Shown here piece by piece: positions 20,046-27,978 of a stretch of 64,000 bases of DNA (within the stretch, counting starts at the first letter, position 1; each line of letters starts with the position of its first letter). The position numbers were made by a program, and so were the translations under genes. The stretch lies in contig NZ_LMPP01000002.1 of assembly GCF_001423885.1 (NCBI RefSeq), positions 194,575 to 258,574 on the forward strand, written 5' to 3'. This DNA comes from Rathayibacter sp. Leaf185. Its GTDB lineage: Bacteria > Actinomycetota > Actinomycetes > Actinomycetales > Microbacteriaceae. The notes beneath the pieces are model-generated. The model was not told where the DNA came from. It made no database searches and worked only from the letters and a program-made list of their open reading frames with translations.

Positions 20046-22963
20046 CGACGACGACCCGTGGCGCCGGAGTGAGGGCGCTCGCCGTGACCGCCGTCGGCGC
20101 ACTGCTCTCGGCCGGGCTGATCGCCCAGGCGGCGCCTGCCGTCGCGGCCGAGCCGTGGTCGCCCCGCCCCTCGTACACCTCGACCGACCGGGGCGACGGC
20201 ACCTACTCCGTGCCGCTGCTCAACGCCGACGTCCCCGACGTCAGCGTCGAGCGGGTGCCGGCCGCCGAGAACGACGAGGGCCGCGACCTCTACTACATGA
20301 TCTCGACGACGATGCACCTCAGCCCCGGCGCACCGATCATGAAGTCGTACGACCTCGTCAACTGGGAGATCGTCAACTACGTCTTCGACCGGCTCGAGAT
20401 CGGCGACCGCTTCTCGCTCCGCAACGGCCAGAGCTCCTACGGCAACGGCCAGTGGGCGTCGTCGCTGCGGTACCACGACGGCCGCTACTACGCGGTCTTC
20501 AACACCAACAACCTCGGCGGGTCGTACCTCTACTCGACCGACGACATCGACGACGGAGCATGGACCAGGACCGCCCTCGGGCGCGCGTTCCACGATCCGT
20601 CGCTCTTCTTCGACGACGCCGACGGAGGCACGCCCTACATCTTCTACGGGTCCGGCTCGACCAGCGCGGTGAAGCTGAGCGAGGACCTCACCAGCGTCGT
20701 CGCCGAGTACCCGAACATCCTCCGCACCGCCGACTACCCGGGCGCCTCCTACCTCGGCGGCCTCTTCGAGGGTGCGCAGGTGCAGTACATCGACGGGCAG
20801 TACTACATCGTGATCATCACCTGGCCCTCGGGGCAGGGGAGGCAGGTCGCCCTGTTCCGCTCCTCGGATCTGCTCGGCCGCTACGCGACCGCCGACGGCA
20901 GCAACCCCTACGAGGGCCGCGGAGTGCTGAACTCCAACGGCTTCGCGCAGGGGAGCCTCGTGCCGATCGCCCGAGAGGACGGTACGACCGACTGGCACGG
21001 CATGTTCTTCCGCGACAGCTTCCCGACCGGCCGCATCCCCGGGCTCATCCCGGCGACGTGGAAGGACGGCTGGCCGACCTTCGGCACGAACGGCTCGGTC
21101 CCGGTGGGCGGCGGCTTCCCGAAGCCGATCCGGCTGAGCCCCGAGGAGGAGCTCTTCGAGCGGCAGAAGAGCCTCGTCGTCTCGGACGACTTCGACAACG
21201 ACGCCGCCGCCAAGGCGTACCAGGACGAGGAGTGGACGATCCCGCCCGCTCCGAGCATCGACCCGTCGCTGATCGGGGTCGAGCTGCTGCAGAACCCCGG
21301 GGCGGAGGCGGGGACCGCACCCTGGTCGGGCCAGTTCGGTGCCGTCGTCACGGCCGACACGAGCGATGCCGCGTCCGGAAGCGCCGCGCTGCGGGTCTCG
21401 AGCCGGACGCTCAACGGCTCCGGTCCGCAGCAGGTGCTCGCGAACAGGCTGCAGCCGGGGGTGACGTACACGGTCTCGGCGAAGGTGAAGTACACCTCCG
21501 GCCCCGCCTCCGTGCGCTTCAACCTCTGCGCCGACTTCGGTGCAGGCCCGCAGACCATGGCCTTCGCCACCGTCCCGCAGGGCCAGTGGACCACGATCAC
21601 GGGCACCTACACCGTGCCGCAGAACGCGAACGTCTCGAGCGTCAAGATCGCGGTCGAGACACCGTGGGGCAACCCGCAGCCCGCGTCCTCGAGCGTCGAG
21701 TACCTGCTCGACGACGTCTCGATGATCGGCTCCCCGCCGACCACCGAGCTGCCGAGCGCCGCCGAGATCGAGCCCAACGGCTCCCGCCTCGACCCCGCCT
21801 GGCAGTGGAACCACGCGCCCGACAACCGCTACTGGTCGCTGACCGACCGCGAGGGCTGGCTGCGGCTGACCAACGGCAAGGTCGTCACGGGTGGGTACCA
21901 GCACACGAAGCTCTCGAACTCGCCCGAGTTGGCCTGGCTCGAGGAGGCGCGCAACACGCTCTCGCAGCGCATCGTCGCCCCGAAGCAGTCGGCTGAGGCG
22001 ACGCTCGACGTCTCGGGGATGAAGGACGGCGATGTCGCGGGCCTCGCGGCCTACAACCGCGGCTTCTCGTACGTCGCGGTGAAGCGCGTCGACGGAGTGA
22101 ACACGATCGGAGTCGTGAACCGCAGCCAGCCGTTCGCGCAGACCTTCGACCAGGCGGCCGTCGAGGCGTTCCTCCCGGGAACCACGGCGGCGCTCGGAGC
22201 GGCGACCGAGGTGCACGTGAAGGCCGATCTCGAGCTCAACGCCCCGAACGGACAGCTCTGGAGCACGTTCTCGTACAGCCTCGACGGGCTGACCTGGACG
22301 AAGCTGGGCTCCCGCGTCGGCCCGCAGACCCTCGACGGGACGCTCACGCACTTCATGGGCCACCGCATCGGGCTGTTCAGCTACGCGACCGCCTCGACCG
22401 GCGGCCACGTCGATGTCGACGAGTTCCTGCTCAGCGACACGCTCTCCTCCGAGGGGAAGGCGCTCGACCGCTCGCAGCTGGACGCGGCGATCGCGCACGC
22501 CGCGACCCTCCGCGAGGCCGACTACCCCGCCGAGGCGTGGGCCGGCATGCGCGCCGTCCTCGTGAAGGCGCAGGCCGTCACGACCGCCGGGACGCAGAAC
22601 CAGCTCGACGCCCCCGAGCGCGCCCTCAGCTACCAGCTGGCGCGCCTGGGGACCCTGAAGGCCGCGGCACCCTCGCTCGAGATCGTCGCCTCCGCGAGCA
22701 CCCGGTGCATCGCCGGGAAGGTCGTCGTGACCGTCACGGCGCGTAACGGCAGCGACGTCCCGGTGGCGCTCGAGCTCGCGGGCAGCCACGGCACGAAGTC
22801 CTTCGCCTCCGTCGCCGCCGGGAAGAGCGCGACCCACGCGTTCACCACGCGGGCGACCAGCGTGCCCGCCGGTGAGGTGGCCGTCACCGCGACGGCCACG
22901 GTCGACGGCGCCACCGCCGCGAGCACCGTCCGCGCCGCCCACCCGGCGGCCACCTGCGGATGA
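20042..22963 (+). CDS. secreted multidomain GH43 glycosidase 1
   Basis: This 973-aa secreted protein has a signal peptide to about residue 39 (AQAAPAVAAEP). A GH43 five-bladed propeller follows, with candidate catalytic base in NADVPDVSVERV, pKa-tuning Asp in HDPSLFFDD and acid Glu in LFEGAQVQYI. Next come a CBM4/9-like jelly-roll (about 415-570), a GH43 C-terminal sandwich-like region, a FIVAR-like helical segment (about 800-870) and a C-terminal Cys-containing domain (882-973) shared with the next enzyme. Beta-xylosidase or alpha-arabinofuranosidase activity is likely. No sorting signal is present. Confidence 0.85.
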   Translation: MTTTTRGAGVRALAVTAVGALLSAGLIAQAAPAVAAEPWSPRPSYTSTDRGDGTYSVPLLNADVPDVSVERVPAAENDEGRDLYYMISTTMHLSPGAPIMKSYDLVNWEIVNYVFDRLEIGDRFSLRNGQSSYGNGQWASSLRYHDGRYYAVFNTNNLGGSYLYSTDDIDDGAWTRTALGRAFHDPSLFFDDADGGTPYIFYGSGSTSAVKLSEDLTSVVAEYPNILRTADYPGASYLGGLFEGAQVQYIDGQYYIVIITWPSGQGRQVALFRSSDLLGRYATADGSNPYEGRGVLNSNGFAQGSLVPIAREDGTTDWHGMFFRDSFPTGRIPGLIPATWKDGWPTFGTNGSVPVGGGFPKPIRLSPEEELFERQKSLVVSDDFDNDAAAKAYQDEEWTIPPAPSIDPSLIGVELLQNPGAEAGTAPWSGQFGAVVTADTSDAASGSAALRVSSRTLNGSGPQQVLANRLQPGVTYTVSAKVKYTSGPASVRFNLCADFGAGPQTMAFATVPQGQWTTITGTYTVPQNANVSSVKIAVETPWGNPQPASSSVEYLLDDVSMIGSPPTTELPSAAEIEPNGSRLDPAWQWNHAPDNRYWSLTDREGWLRLTNGKVVTGGYQHTKLSNSPELAWLEEARNTLSQRIVAPKQSAEATLDVSGMKDGDVAGLAAYNRGFSYVAVKRVDGVNTIGVVNRSQPFAQTFDQAAVEAFLPGTTAALGAATEVHVKADLELNAPNGQLWSTFSYSLDGLTWTKLGSRVGPQTLDGTLTHFMGHRIGLFSYATASTGGHVDVDEFLLSDTLSSEGKALDRSQLDAAIAHAATLREADYPAEAWAGMRAVLVKAQAVTTAGTQNQLDAPERALSYQLARLGTLKAAAPSLEIVASASTRCIAGKVVVTVTARNGSDVPVALELAGSHGTKSFASVAAGKSATHAFTTRATSVPAGEVAVTATATVDGATAASTVRAAHPAATCG

Positions 22964-22969
22964 CGCCGA

Positions 22970-22996
22970 GCGGGCGGCCGGAGATCGGCCGCCCGC
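22970..22996 (+). terminator. hairpin between the two GH43 genes
   Basis: A perfect 11-bp GC-rich stem (22970-22980 with 22986-22996) and 5-nt loop starts 7 nt after the stop of GH43 enzyme 1. It may reduce, rather than end, transcription into the second GH43 gene. Confidence 0.6.
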
Positions 22997-23063
22997 CCCT
23001 GAACCCGTCGCGGGCGCCCGTCGCCCCCGACGCACCACAGCAAGACGCGATCAAGGAGGATTC

Positions 23064-25478
23064 GTGAGAACGCAACAAGACGCCGCACCGAGAGGTCGGC
23101 TGCGCCTCAGGCTGCTGGCCACAGCAGCACTGACAGCACTACTGGTGGCCCCGTTCGCCGCCCAGTCCTCGTCCGCCGCCGAGCAGGAGCTCATCGTCAA
23201 CGGCGGCTTCGAGAACGGAGTCGCGAACTGGTTCGTCAACAACGGCAACGCCGCAGACGCCGGCGCGCTCGCCACGACGACCGACGCGAAGACCGGCGCG
23301 AGCGCCGCGATCGTCACCGGCCGCACGACGACCGGCGCGGGAGCGATGCAGGATCTGAGCGGCAAGATCGTCGCCGGGCAGACGTACCAGGTGAAGGCCC
23401 AGATCAAGTACGAGAACGGGGCAGGGCCCGCGACCAAGCAGTTCTTCGCGACGATGCACTACGGAGGCGGCAGCTACACGAACCTGGCGAGCGTCACGGC
23501 GACGAAGGGCCAGTGGGCCTCGATCAGCGGCTCCTTCACCGTCCCCGCGGGCCAGAGCGTCGCGACCACCCGCCTCTTCTTCGAGACGCCGTGGACCGCG
23601 ACTCCGTCGACGGCGCCCGACACCCACCTCATGGACTACAAGCTCGACGACGTGTCTCTCGTCGGCGCTGCCCCGCCGGCGGCACCGTCGAAGACCATCG
23701 AGGTCGTCGGCAAGCTGCCGGGAGACCACAACCCGCTCATCGGCTGGAAGTTCGGGGCCGACGGCTTCGGCTTCGTCGAGGACGGCCGCGTGTACATGTA
23801 CATGACGAACGACACCCAGGGCTACGCGCCCGACTCGGTGACGGGCGTCTCGCCCGGGATCGACTACGGCAAGATCAACCAGATCACGGTGATCTCCTCC
23901 GACGACCTGGTCAACTGGACCGACCACGGCGAGATCCAGGTCGCGGGCTCCGCGGGCGTCGCCCCCTTCACGGGTAACTCCTGGGCTCCCGGCATGGCCA
24001 AGAAGACCGTGAACGGAGTGGACAAGTACTTCCTCTACTACGCGAACGGCGGCGGATCGAGCAATGTGATCACCGGTGACTCGCCGGTCGGCCCGTGGAC
24101 GAGCCAGCGCACCAGCACGCTCATCAACGACTCGACCCCCGGCGCGAACGTCTCGTGGAAGTTCGACCCGGCACCGCTGATCGACGACGACGGCCAGGGC
24201 TACCTGTTCTTCGGAGGCGGTCCCGCCTCGACCGCGCTGCCTGCGGCCGAGCGCTTCAACAACCCGAAGAACATCCGCGTGATCGAGCTCGGCGACGACA
24301 TGATCTCGACCGAGGGCACGGCCGCTGTGGTCGACGCTCCGGTGGCCTTCGAGGCGGCCCAGGTGTTCGAGCGCGAGGGCAAGTACTACCTCTCGTACTC
24401 GTCGCACTTCGGCGGCAACGACTTCGGCGGCAACCAGACCCGCGTTCCCGGCTACCCGGGCGGCGGCGAGATCGGCTACATGATCTCGGACGACCCGATG
24501 TCGTGGCCCAAGGAGGCCTACGCCGGCGTGATGTTCCCCAACCAGAGCCGCTTCTTCGGGAACGGCACCGGCGGGAACAACCACCAGTCGGTCTTCGAGC
24601 TCGGCGGGAAGTACTACTTCACCTATCACGCGCCGACCCTCAACAAGAGGATCAACGGCGACACCACGCAGGGCTACCGCAGCCCGCACATCCAGGAGCT
24701 GCAGTTCAACGCTGACGGCACCGTGCAGCAGGTCGTCGGCGACTACGCCGGAGTGGACCAGGTGAAGGACTTCGAGCCGTTCCGCACCTTCCCGGCCGAG
24801 ACCATCGGCTGGAGCAAGGGCATCGCGACGGCGCCTCTGGGCACCCCGGCGGCGGGCGCGACGCAGAACCTGGTTCTGCGCGACCTCGACAACGGCGACT
24901 GGACGGCCCTGTCGTCGGTCGACTTCGGCGACACGGGAGCGGCGACGTTCTCGGCGCGTGCGAAGGCGCTGCAGGCCGGCGGCACCATCACGGTCCGCCT
25001 CGACTCCGAGACCGGCCCCGTCGCGGGCACGGTCGCGGTGAACGGCGCCACCGGCGAATGGGCCGACGTCAGCGCCGCGCTGACCGGAGCGACGGGAGTG
25101 CACGACGTGTACTTCAGCTACTCCGGACCCACCGGTGACCTGTTCGAGCTCGACACGTTCGCCTTCACCGAGGGCGAGGCCGCTCCGGCACTCGACATCA
25201 CCGCGACCGCCACCACCCGCTGCATCGCGGGCAAGGCGATCATCACGGCGCAGGCGACCAACGACTCCGGGGCGACCGCCTCGGTGACGATGACCACCGC
25301 CTACGGCACCAAGACGTTCGCCTCGGTCGCCGCCGGCAAGACCGTGTCGCACGCCTTCACGACGCGCCAGGTGGATCTGCCCGCCGGCTCGGTCGCGGTC
25401 GGCGCCACCGCGACGATCGACGGCTCGCCCGTCTCGACGGAGGTGAGCGCACCCTACGCGGCACGCCCCTGCAGCTGA
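23064..25478 (+). CDS. secreted multidomain GH43 glycosidase 2
   Basis: This 804-aa protein starts at GTG 23064 behind AAGGAGGA (23053-23060). A signal peptide runs to about residue 40. A CBM4/9-like module (about 41-205) precedes a GH43 propeller with candidate catalytic residues in WKFGADGFGF, KFDPAPLIDD and AFEAAQVFE, the pattern of arabinoxylan arabinofuranosidases. A CBM6-like beta-sandwich (about 575-705) follows. The last 92 residues repeat the C-terminal domain of GH43 enzyme 1 (TRCIAGK near 718, HAFTTR, and a C-terminal Cys). It probably removes arabinose or xylose side groups from plant xylan; exact specificity is unknown. Confidence 0.85.
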   Translation: MRTQQDAAPRGRLRLRLLATAALTALLVAPFAAQSSSAAEQELIVNGGFENGVANWFVNNGNAADAGALATTTDAKTGASAAIVTGRTTTGAGAMQDLSGKIVAGQTYQVKAQIKYENGAGPATKQFFATMHYGGGSYTNLASVTATKGQWASISGSFTVPAGQSVATTRLFFETPWTATPSTAPDTHLMDYKLDDVSLVGAAPPAAPSKTIEVVGKLPGDHNPLIGWKFGADGFGFVEDGRVYMYMTNDTQGYAPDSVTGVSPGIDYGKINQITVISSDDLVNWTDHGEIQVAGSAGVAPFTGNSWAPGMAKKTVNGVDKYFLYYANGGGSSNVITGDSPVGPWTSQRTSTLINDSTPGANVSWKFDPAPLIDDDGQGYLFFGGGPASTALPAAERFNNPKNIRVIELGDDMISTEGTAAVVDAPVAFEAAQVFEREGKYYLSYSSHFGGNDFGGNQTRVPGYPGGGEIGYMISDDPMSWPKEAYAGVMFPNQSRFFGNGTGGNNHQSVFELGGKYYFTYHAPTLNKRINGDTTQGYRSPHIQELQFNADGTVQQVVGDYAGVDQVKDFEPFRTFPAETIGWSKGIATAPLGTPAAGATQNLVLRDLDNGDWTALSSVDFGDTGAATFSARAKALQAGGTITVRLDSETGPVAGTVAVNGATGEWADVSAALTGATGVHDVYFSYSGPTGDLFELDTFAFTEGEAAPALDITATATTRCIAGKAIITAQATNDSGATASVTMTTAYGTKTFASVAAGKTVSHAFTTRQVDLPAGSVAVGATATIDGSPVSTEVSAPYAARPCS

Positions 25479-25492
25479 CCCGCTGAACCGCA

Positions 25493-25528
25493 GGAGCGCC
25501 CTCGACCCTCCGGGGTCGGGGGCGCTCC
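25493..25528. terminator. bidirectional terminator hairpin
   Basis: A 16-bp stem (25493-25508 with 25513-25528, one T-G pair) with a TCCG loop lies between the convergent GH43 enzyme 2 and LacI genes. Confidence 0.75.
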
Positions 25529-25550
25529 CGCGTGCGATCTCGAAGCCGGG

Positions 25551-26570
25551 CTACGACGACGTCGCGCTCCTCGCCGCACCGGAGGACTCCCGCACGACGA
25601 GGGAGCCGCGCAGGAGGGCGGGTCCGGTGACGCCGCCGACGAGCCGGTCGAGCGCCGCGTCGGCCATGGCCTCGATCGGCTGGCGGAGCGAGGTCAGCGG
25701 GGGAGCGCTGTACTCGCCCTCCCAGGTTCCGTCGAAGCCGACGACGGCGATGTCCTCCGGGACGCGGACCGCCTCGTCCCGGAGCGCCCGGAGCAGACCG
25801 ATGCCGATGAGGTCGGAGGCGGCGAAGACGGCGTCGGGTCTCGGCGACACTTCGAGCAGCGCCTGCCCCGCGGCGAGCCCGCCCTCGCGGGAGTACGGGG
25901 ACTCGATCTGCGCGCCCGGTCGCAGTCCCGCCGTGAGGCACGTCTCCTCCCAGCCCCGCCGGCGGGCCTCGAGACGACCGTGGGCGTCGGGAGCCGTCTC
26001 GCCGACGAAGGCGATGCGGCGGCGTCCGAGCTCGACGAGGTGGGTCGTCGCCGTCACAGCGCCGGCGAACAGGTCGACTCCCACCCCGGTCGGATCCGTC
26101 TCGTCGCTGTCGTTCAGCGACAGCCAGGGGACGCCGGCGGAGTCGAGCGGCTCCCTGTCGATCCGACCGCCGGCGAGCACGAGCACACCGGCGACCTGCC
26201 GGGCGGCCAGATCCCGGAGGCGGGCCCGCAGGGCGTCGACGTCCGGTACCGACGTGACGACCAGGAGATCGAGCTCCCGCGCGCGGGCCGCGTCCTCGAC
26301 GGCGCTCGCCAGCTCCGTGAAGAACGGATTGCTGAAGACGCGACGTCCGCCGATCGGCGCGAGGAGGGCGATCGTCCGCGACGTGCCCGATCGCAGCGCT
26401 GCCGCCGCGGCGTTGGGCTGGTAGCCCAGCTCGGCGATCGCCGCTCGCACCCGTGCCGCAGTGGCCTCGGCGACAGGCGCTCGGCCGTTCAGCGTGTACG
26501 ACACCACCGCATCGCTCACTCCGGCGAGCCGAGCGACGTCGCGTCTGGTCACACGGCGGGGTGGCGTCAT
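25551..26570 (-). CDS. LacI-family transcriptional repressor
   Basis: This 339-aa regulator is complete: helix-turn-helix TRRDVARLAGVSDAVVSYTL (residues 8-27), hinge YQPNAAAAALRSGTSRTIALL, and a sugar-binding domain ending AVVGFDGTWEGEYSAPPLTS. It lies just downstream of, and convergent to, the GH43 genes and 46 bp from the oxidoreductase gene. It is the likeliest local repressor for the palindromes at 19082 and 27903. TAGATT ends 6 nt before the ATG, so it appears leaderless and separately transcribed. Confidence 0.92.
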   Translation of the reverse strand: MTPPRRVTRRDVARLAGVSDAVVSYTLNGRAPVAEATAARVRAAIAELGYQPNAAAAALRSGTSRTIALLAPIGGRRVFSNPFFTELASAVEDAARARELDLLVVTSVPDVDALRARLRDLAARQVAGVLVLAGGRIDREPLDSAGVPWLSLNDSDETDPTGVGVDLFAGAVTATTHLVELGRRRIAFVGETAPDAHGRLEARRRGWEETCLTAGLRPGAQIESPYSREGGLAAGQALLEVSPRPDAVFAASDLIGIGLLRALRDEAVRVPEDIAVVGFDGTWEGEYSAPPLTSLRQPIEAMADAALDRLVGGVTGPALLRGSLVVRESSGAARSATSS

Positions 26571-26576
26571 CCGGCG

Positions 26577-26582
26577 AATCTA
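26577..26582 (-). promoter_or_regulatory. -10 box TAGATT, leaderless start of the LacI gene
   Basis: TAGATT ends 6 nt before ATG 26570. Confidence 0.55.
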
Positions 26583-26616
26583 CCGAGATCGACGCCGGAT
26601 CCCCGCCGAGGCGGGG

Positions 26617-27855
26617 TCATCGGCCGCTTCGCGGCAGGGGCTCACCGACCGCGACCGGCGCGTCGCCGTGGTCCGGGATGGGCAGTCGCGCGCCGTCCCG
26701 GCGTGCGGACTCCATGGCGACGAGCCCCGGCAGCGTGTAGCGGGCGGCGACCCAGGCGTTGACCGTCGGCAGCGTCCCGGTCGTCACGGCGCGCACGAAG
26801 TCGTCGACCAGGAGGTGGTGCGAGCCCTCGTGCCCGTTCGGGGCGCCCTCGAGCTGGGCCGGAAGGCGCGAGGCCTCCTCCTCGTGGACCGGGGCGTGCC
26901 CGCTGACGAAGGCCGCGCGGAGGGCGGGGGAGACGTTCTCGAGGCGCGGGTCGTCGTCGGCCATCGTCGCCGTCGTGGCGAGCTGCTCGGTGACGTCCTC
27001 GACACCGTCGCCGGTCTGCCACACGCTGGTCTGCACCAGCTGCTCGAAGACTCCGGCCGTTCCGAAGAAGCGGAAGCGGCTCTCGCGCAGGAACGAGGGG
27101 TACCCCACTCGGCGGAACTCGTTGATCCGCATCGAACCGCCGCCGTCGAGCTCGAAGAGCGCGGTCATGTTCGAGAAGTCGTTGTCGAACATGCTGACGG
27201 AGGTGTCGAAGACGCCGTCGTCCAGCTGGTCGCGGACGCCCGTGCAGCTCACGCTCGTCGCGTGCATCGGGACGGCACCCAGCACGCCCCCGATGGAGTG
27301 CGTCGGGTACCACATCGGCGGGTAGCTCGCGGTGGCCTTCCAGTCCTCGCCGCCGCTGTAGCGGTAGGCGTCGTAGAAGCCGTGGTCCATGTCGTGGAGG
27401 TAGTCGCCCTCCAGGTAGAAGACGCGACCGAAAGCGCCCTCGGCGAACTTGCGCCGCGCGAAGACCGTCGCCGGGTTGTACTGGCTCGTCTCGCCCATCA
27501 TGTAGGTCAGACCGGTCGCGGAGACCAGGTCGATGATCTCGGCGATCTCGTCGGCGTCGCTCGCCATCGGCACGGCGGAGTAGACGTGCTTGCCCGCGCG
27601 GAGGGCTCGGGCGACCAGGGGGCCGTGCGTCCACCGCTGGGTGAACAGGGCGACCGCATCGACCGACGGATCGGCGAGCATCGCCTCGAAGCTGTCGTGC
27701 GTCCCGGCCAGCCCCTCCGCGTCGACGAGCGTCTCTGCACGACCCTCGATGACGTCGGTCACCGTGATCGAGCCGACTCCGGGGTGGCGGTGGAAGAGGT
27801 CGGCGAAGTGGCGGCTGAACTGGCCGGCGCCGACGATTCCGAGAGTGAAGGTCAT
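26617..27855 (-). CDS. Gfo/Idh/MocA-family oxidoreductase
   Basis: This 412-aa protein has an N-terminal Rossmann fold (LGIVGAGQFSRHFADLF) and the C-terminal alpha/beta domain of Gfo/Idh/MocA dehydrogenases (EGDYLHDMDHGF, WYPTHSIGGVLG). The common E-K-P catalytic motif after GKHV is replaced by S-A-V-P, so the usual lysine is absent. GAGGAG stands 6 nt before ATG 27855. It likely oxidises or epimerises a sugar released by the GH43 enzymes, or acts as an NAD-dependent glycosidase; neither is proven by sequence. Confidence 0.88.
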   Translation of the reverse strand: MTFTLGIVGAGQFSRHFADLFHRHPGVGSITVTDVIEGRAETLVDAEGLAGTHDSFEAMLADPSVDAVALFTQRWTHGPLVARALRAGKHVYSAVPMASDADEIAEIIDLVSATGLTYMMGETSQYNPATVFARRKFAEGAFGRVFYLEGDYLHDMDHGFYDAYRYSGGEDWKATASYPPMWYPTHSIGGVLGAVPMHATSVSCTGVRDQLDDGVFDTSVSMFDNDFSNMTALFELDGGGSMRINEFRRVGYPSFLRESRFRFFGTAGVFEQLVQTSVWQTGDGVEDVTEQLATTATMADDDPRLENVSPALRAAFVSGHAPVHEEEASRLPAQLEGAPNGHEGSHHLLVDDFVRAVTTGTLPTVNAWVAARYTLPGLVAMESARRDGARLPIPDHGDAPVAVGEPLPRSGR

Positions 27856-27899
27856 CTGGTTCTCCTCGAGTCCGCGACGGTCTACGCCCTCGCTCAGAC

Positions 27900-27928
27900 A
27901 GGAAACCACGCCGGTTTACTCGTGTCAA
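27900..27928 (-). promoter_or_regulatory. promoter and operator of the Gfo/Idh/MocA gene
   Basis: A consensus -35 TTGACA (27928-27923) is followed after 17 bp by TTTCCT (27905-27900), a weak -10. A 15-bp inverted repeat, AAACC and GGTTT with a 5-bp centre at 27903-27917, lies across the spacer and the -10, the classic place for a repressor site. Confidence 0.5.
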
Positions 27929-27978
27929 TATCGGAGCGCTGTGCAGAGCGGGGGGGTCACTCCTCCGGCGAGGCCGTC

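Noticed and set aside
20009-23038. A 1009-aa open frame antisense to GH43 enzyme 1 (and similar long antisense frames at 9406-11427, 28267-31968 and 54098-56947)
   Set aside because: Composition is Arg/Gly/Val/Asp-rich with no motifs. At about 70% GC such antisense frames arise naturally from codon bias.
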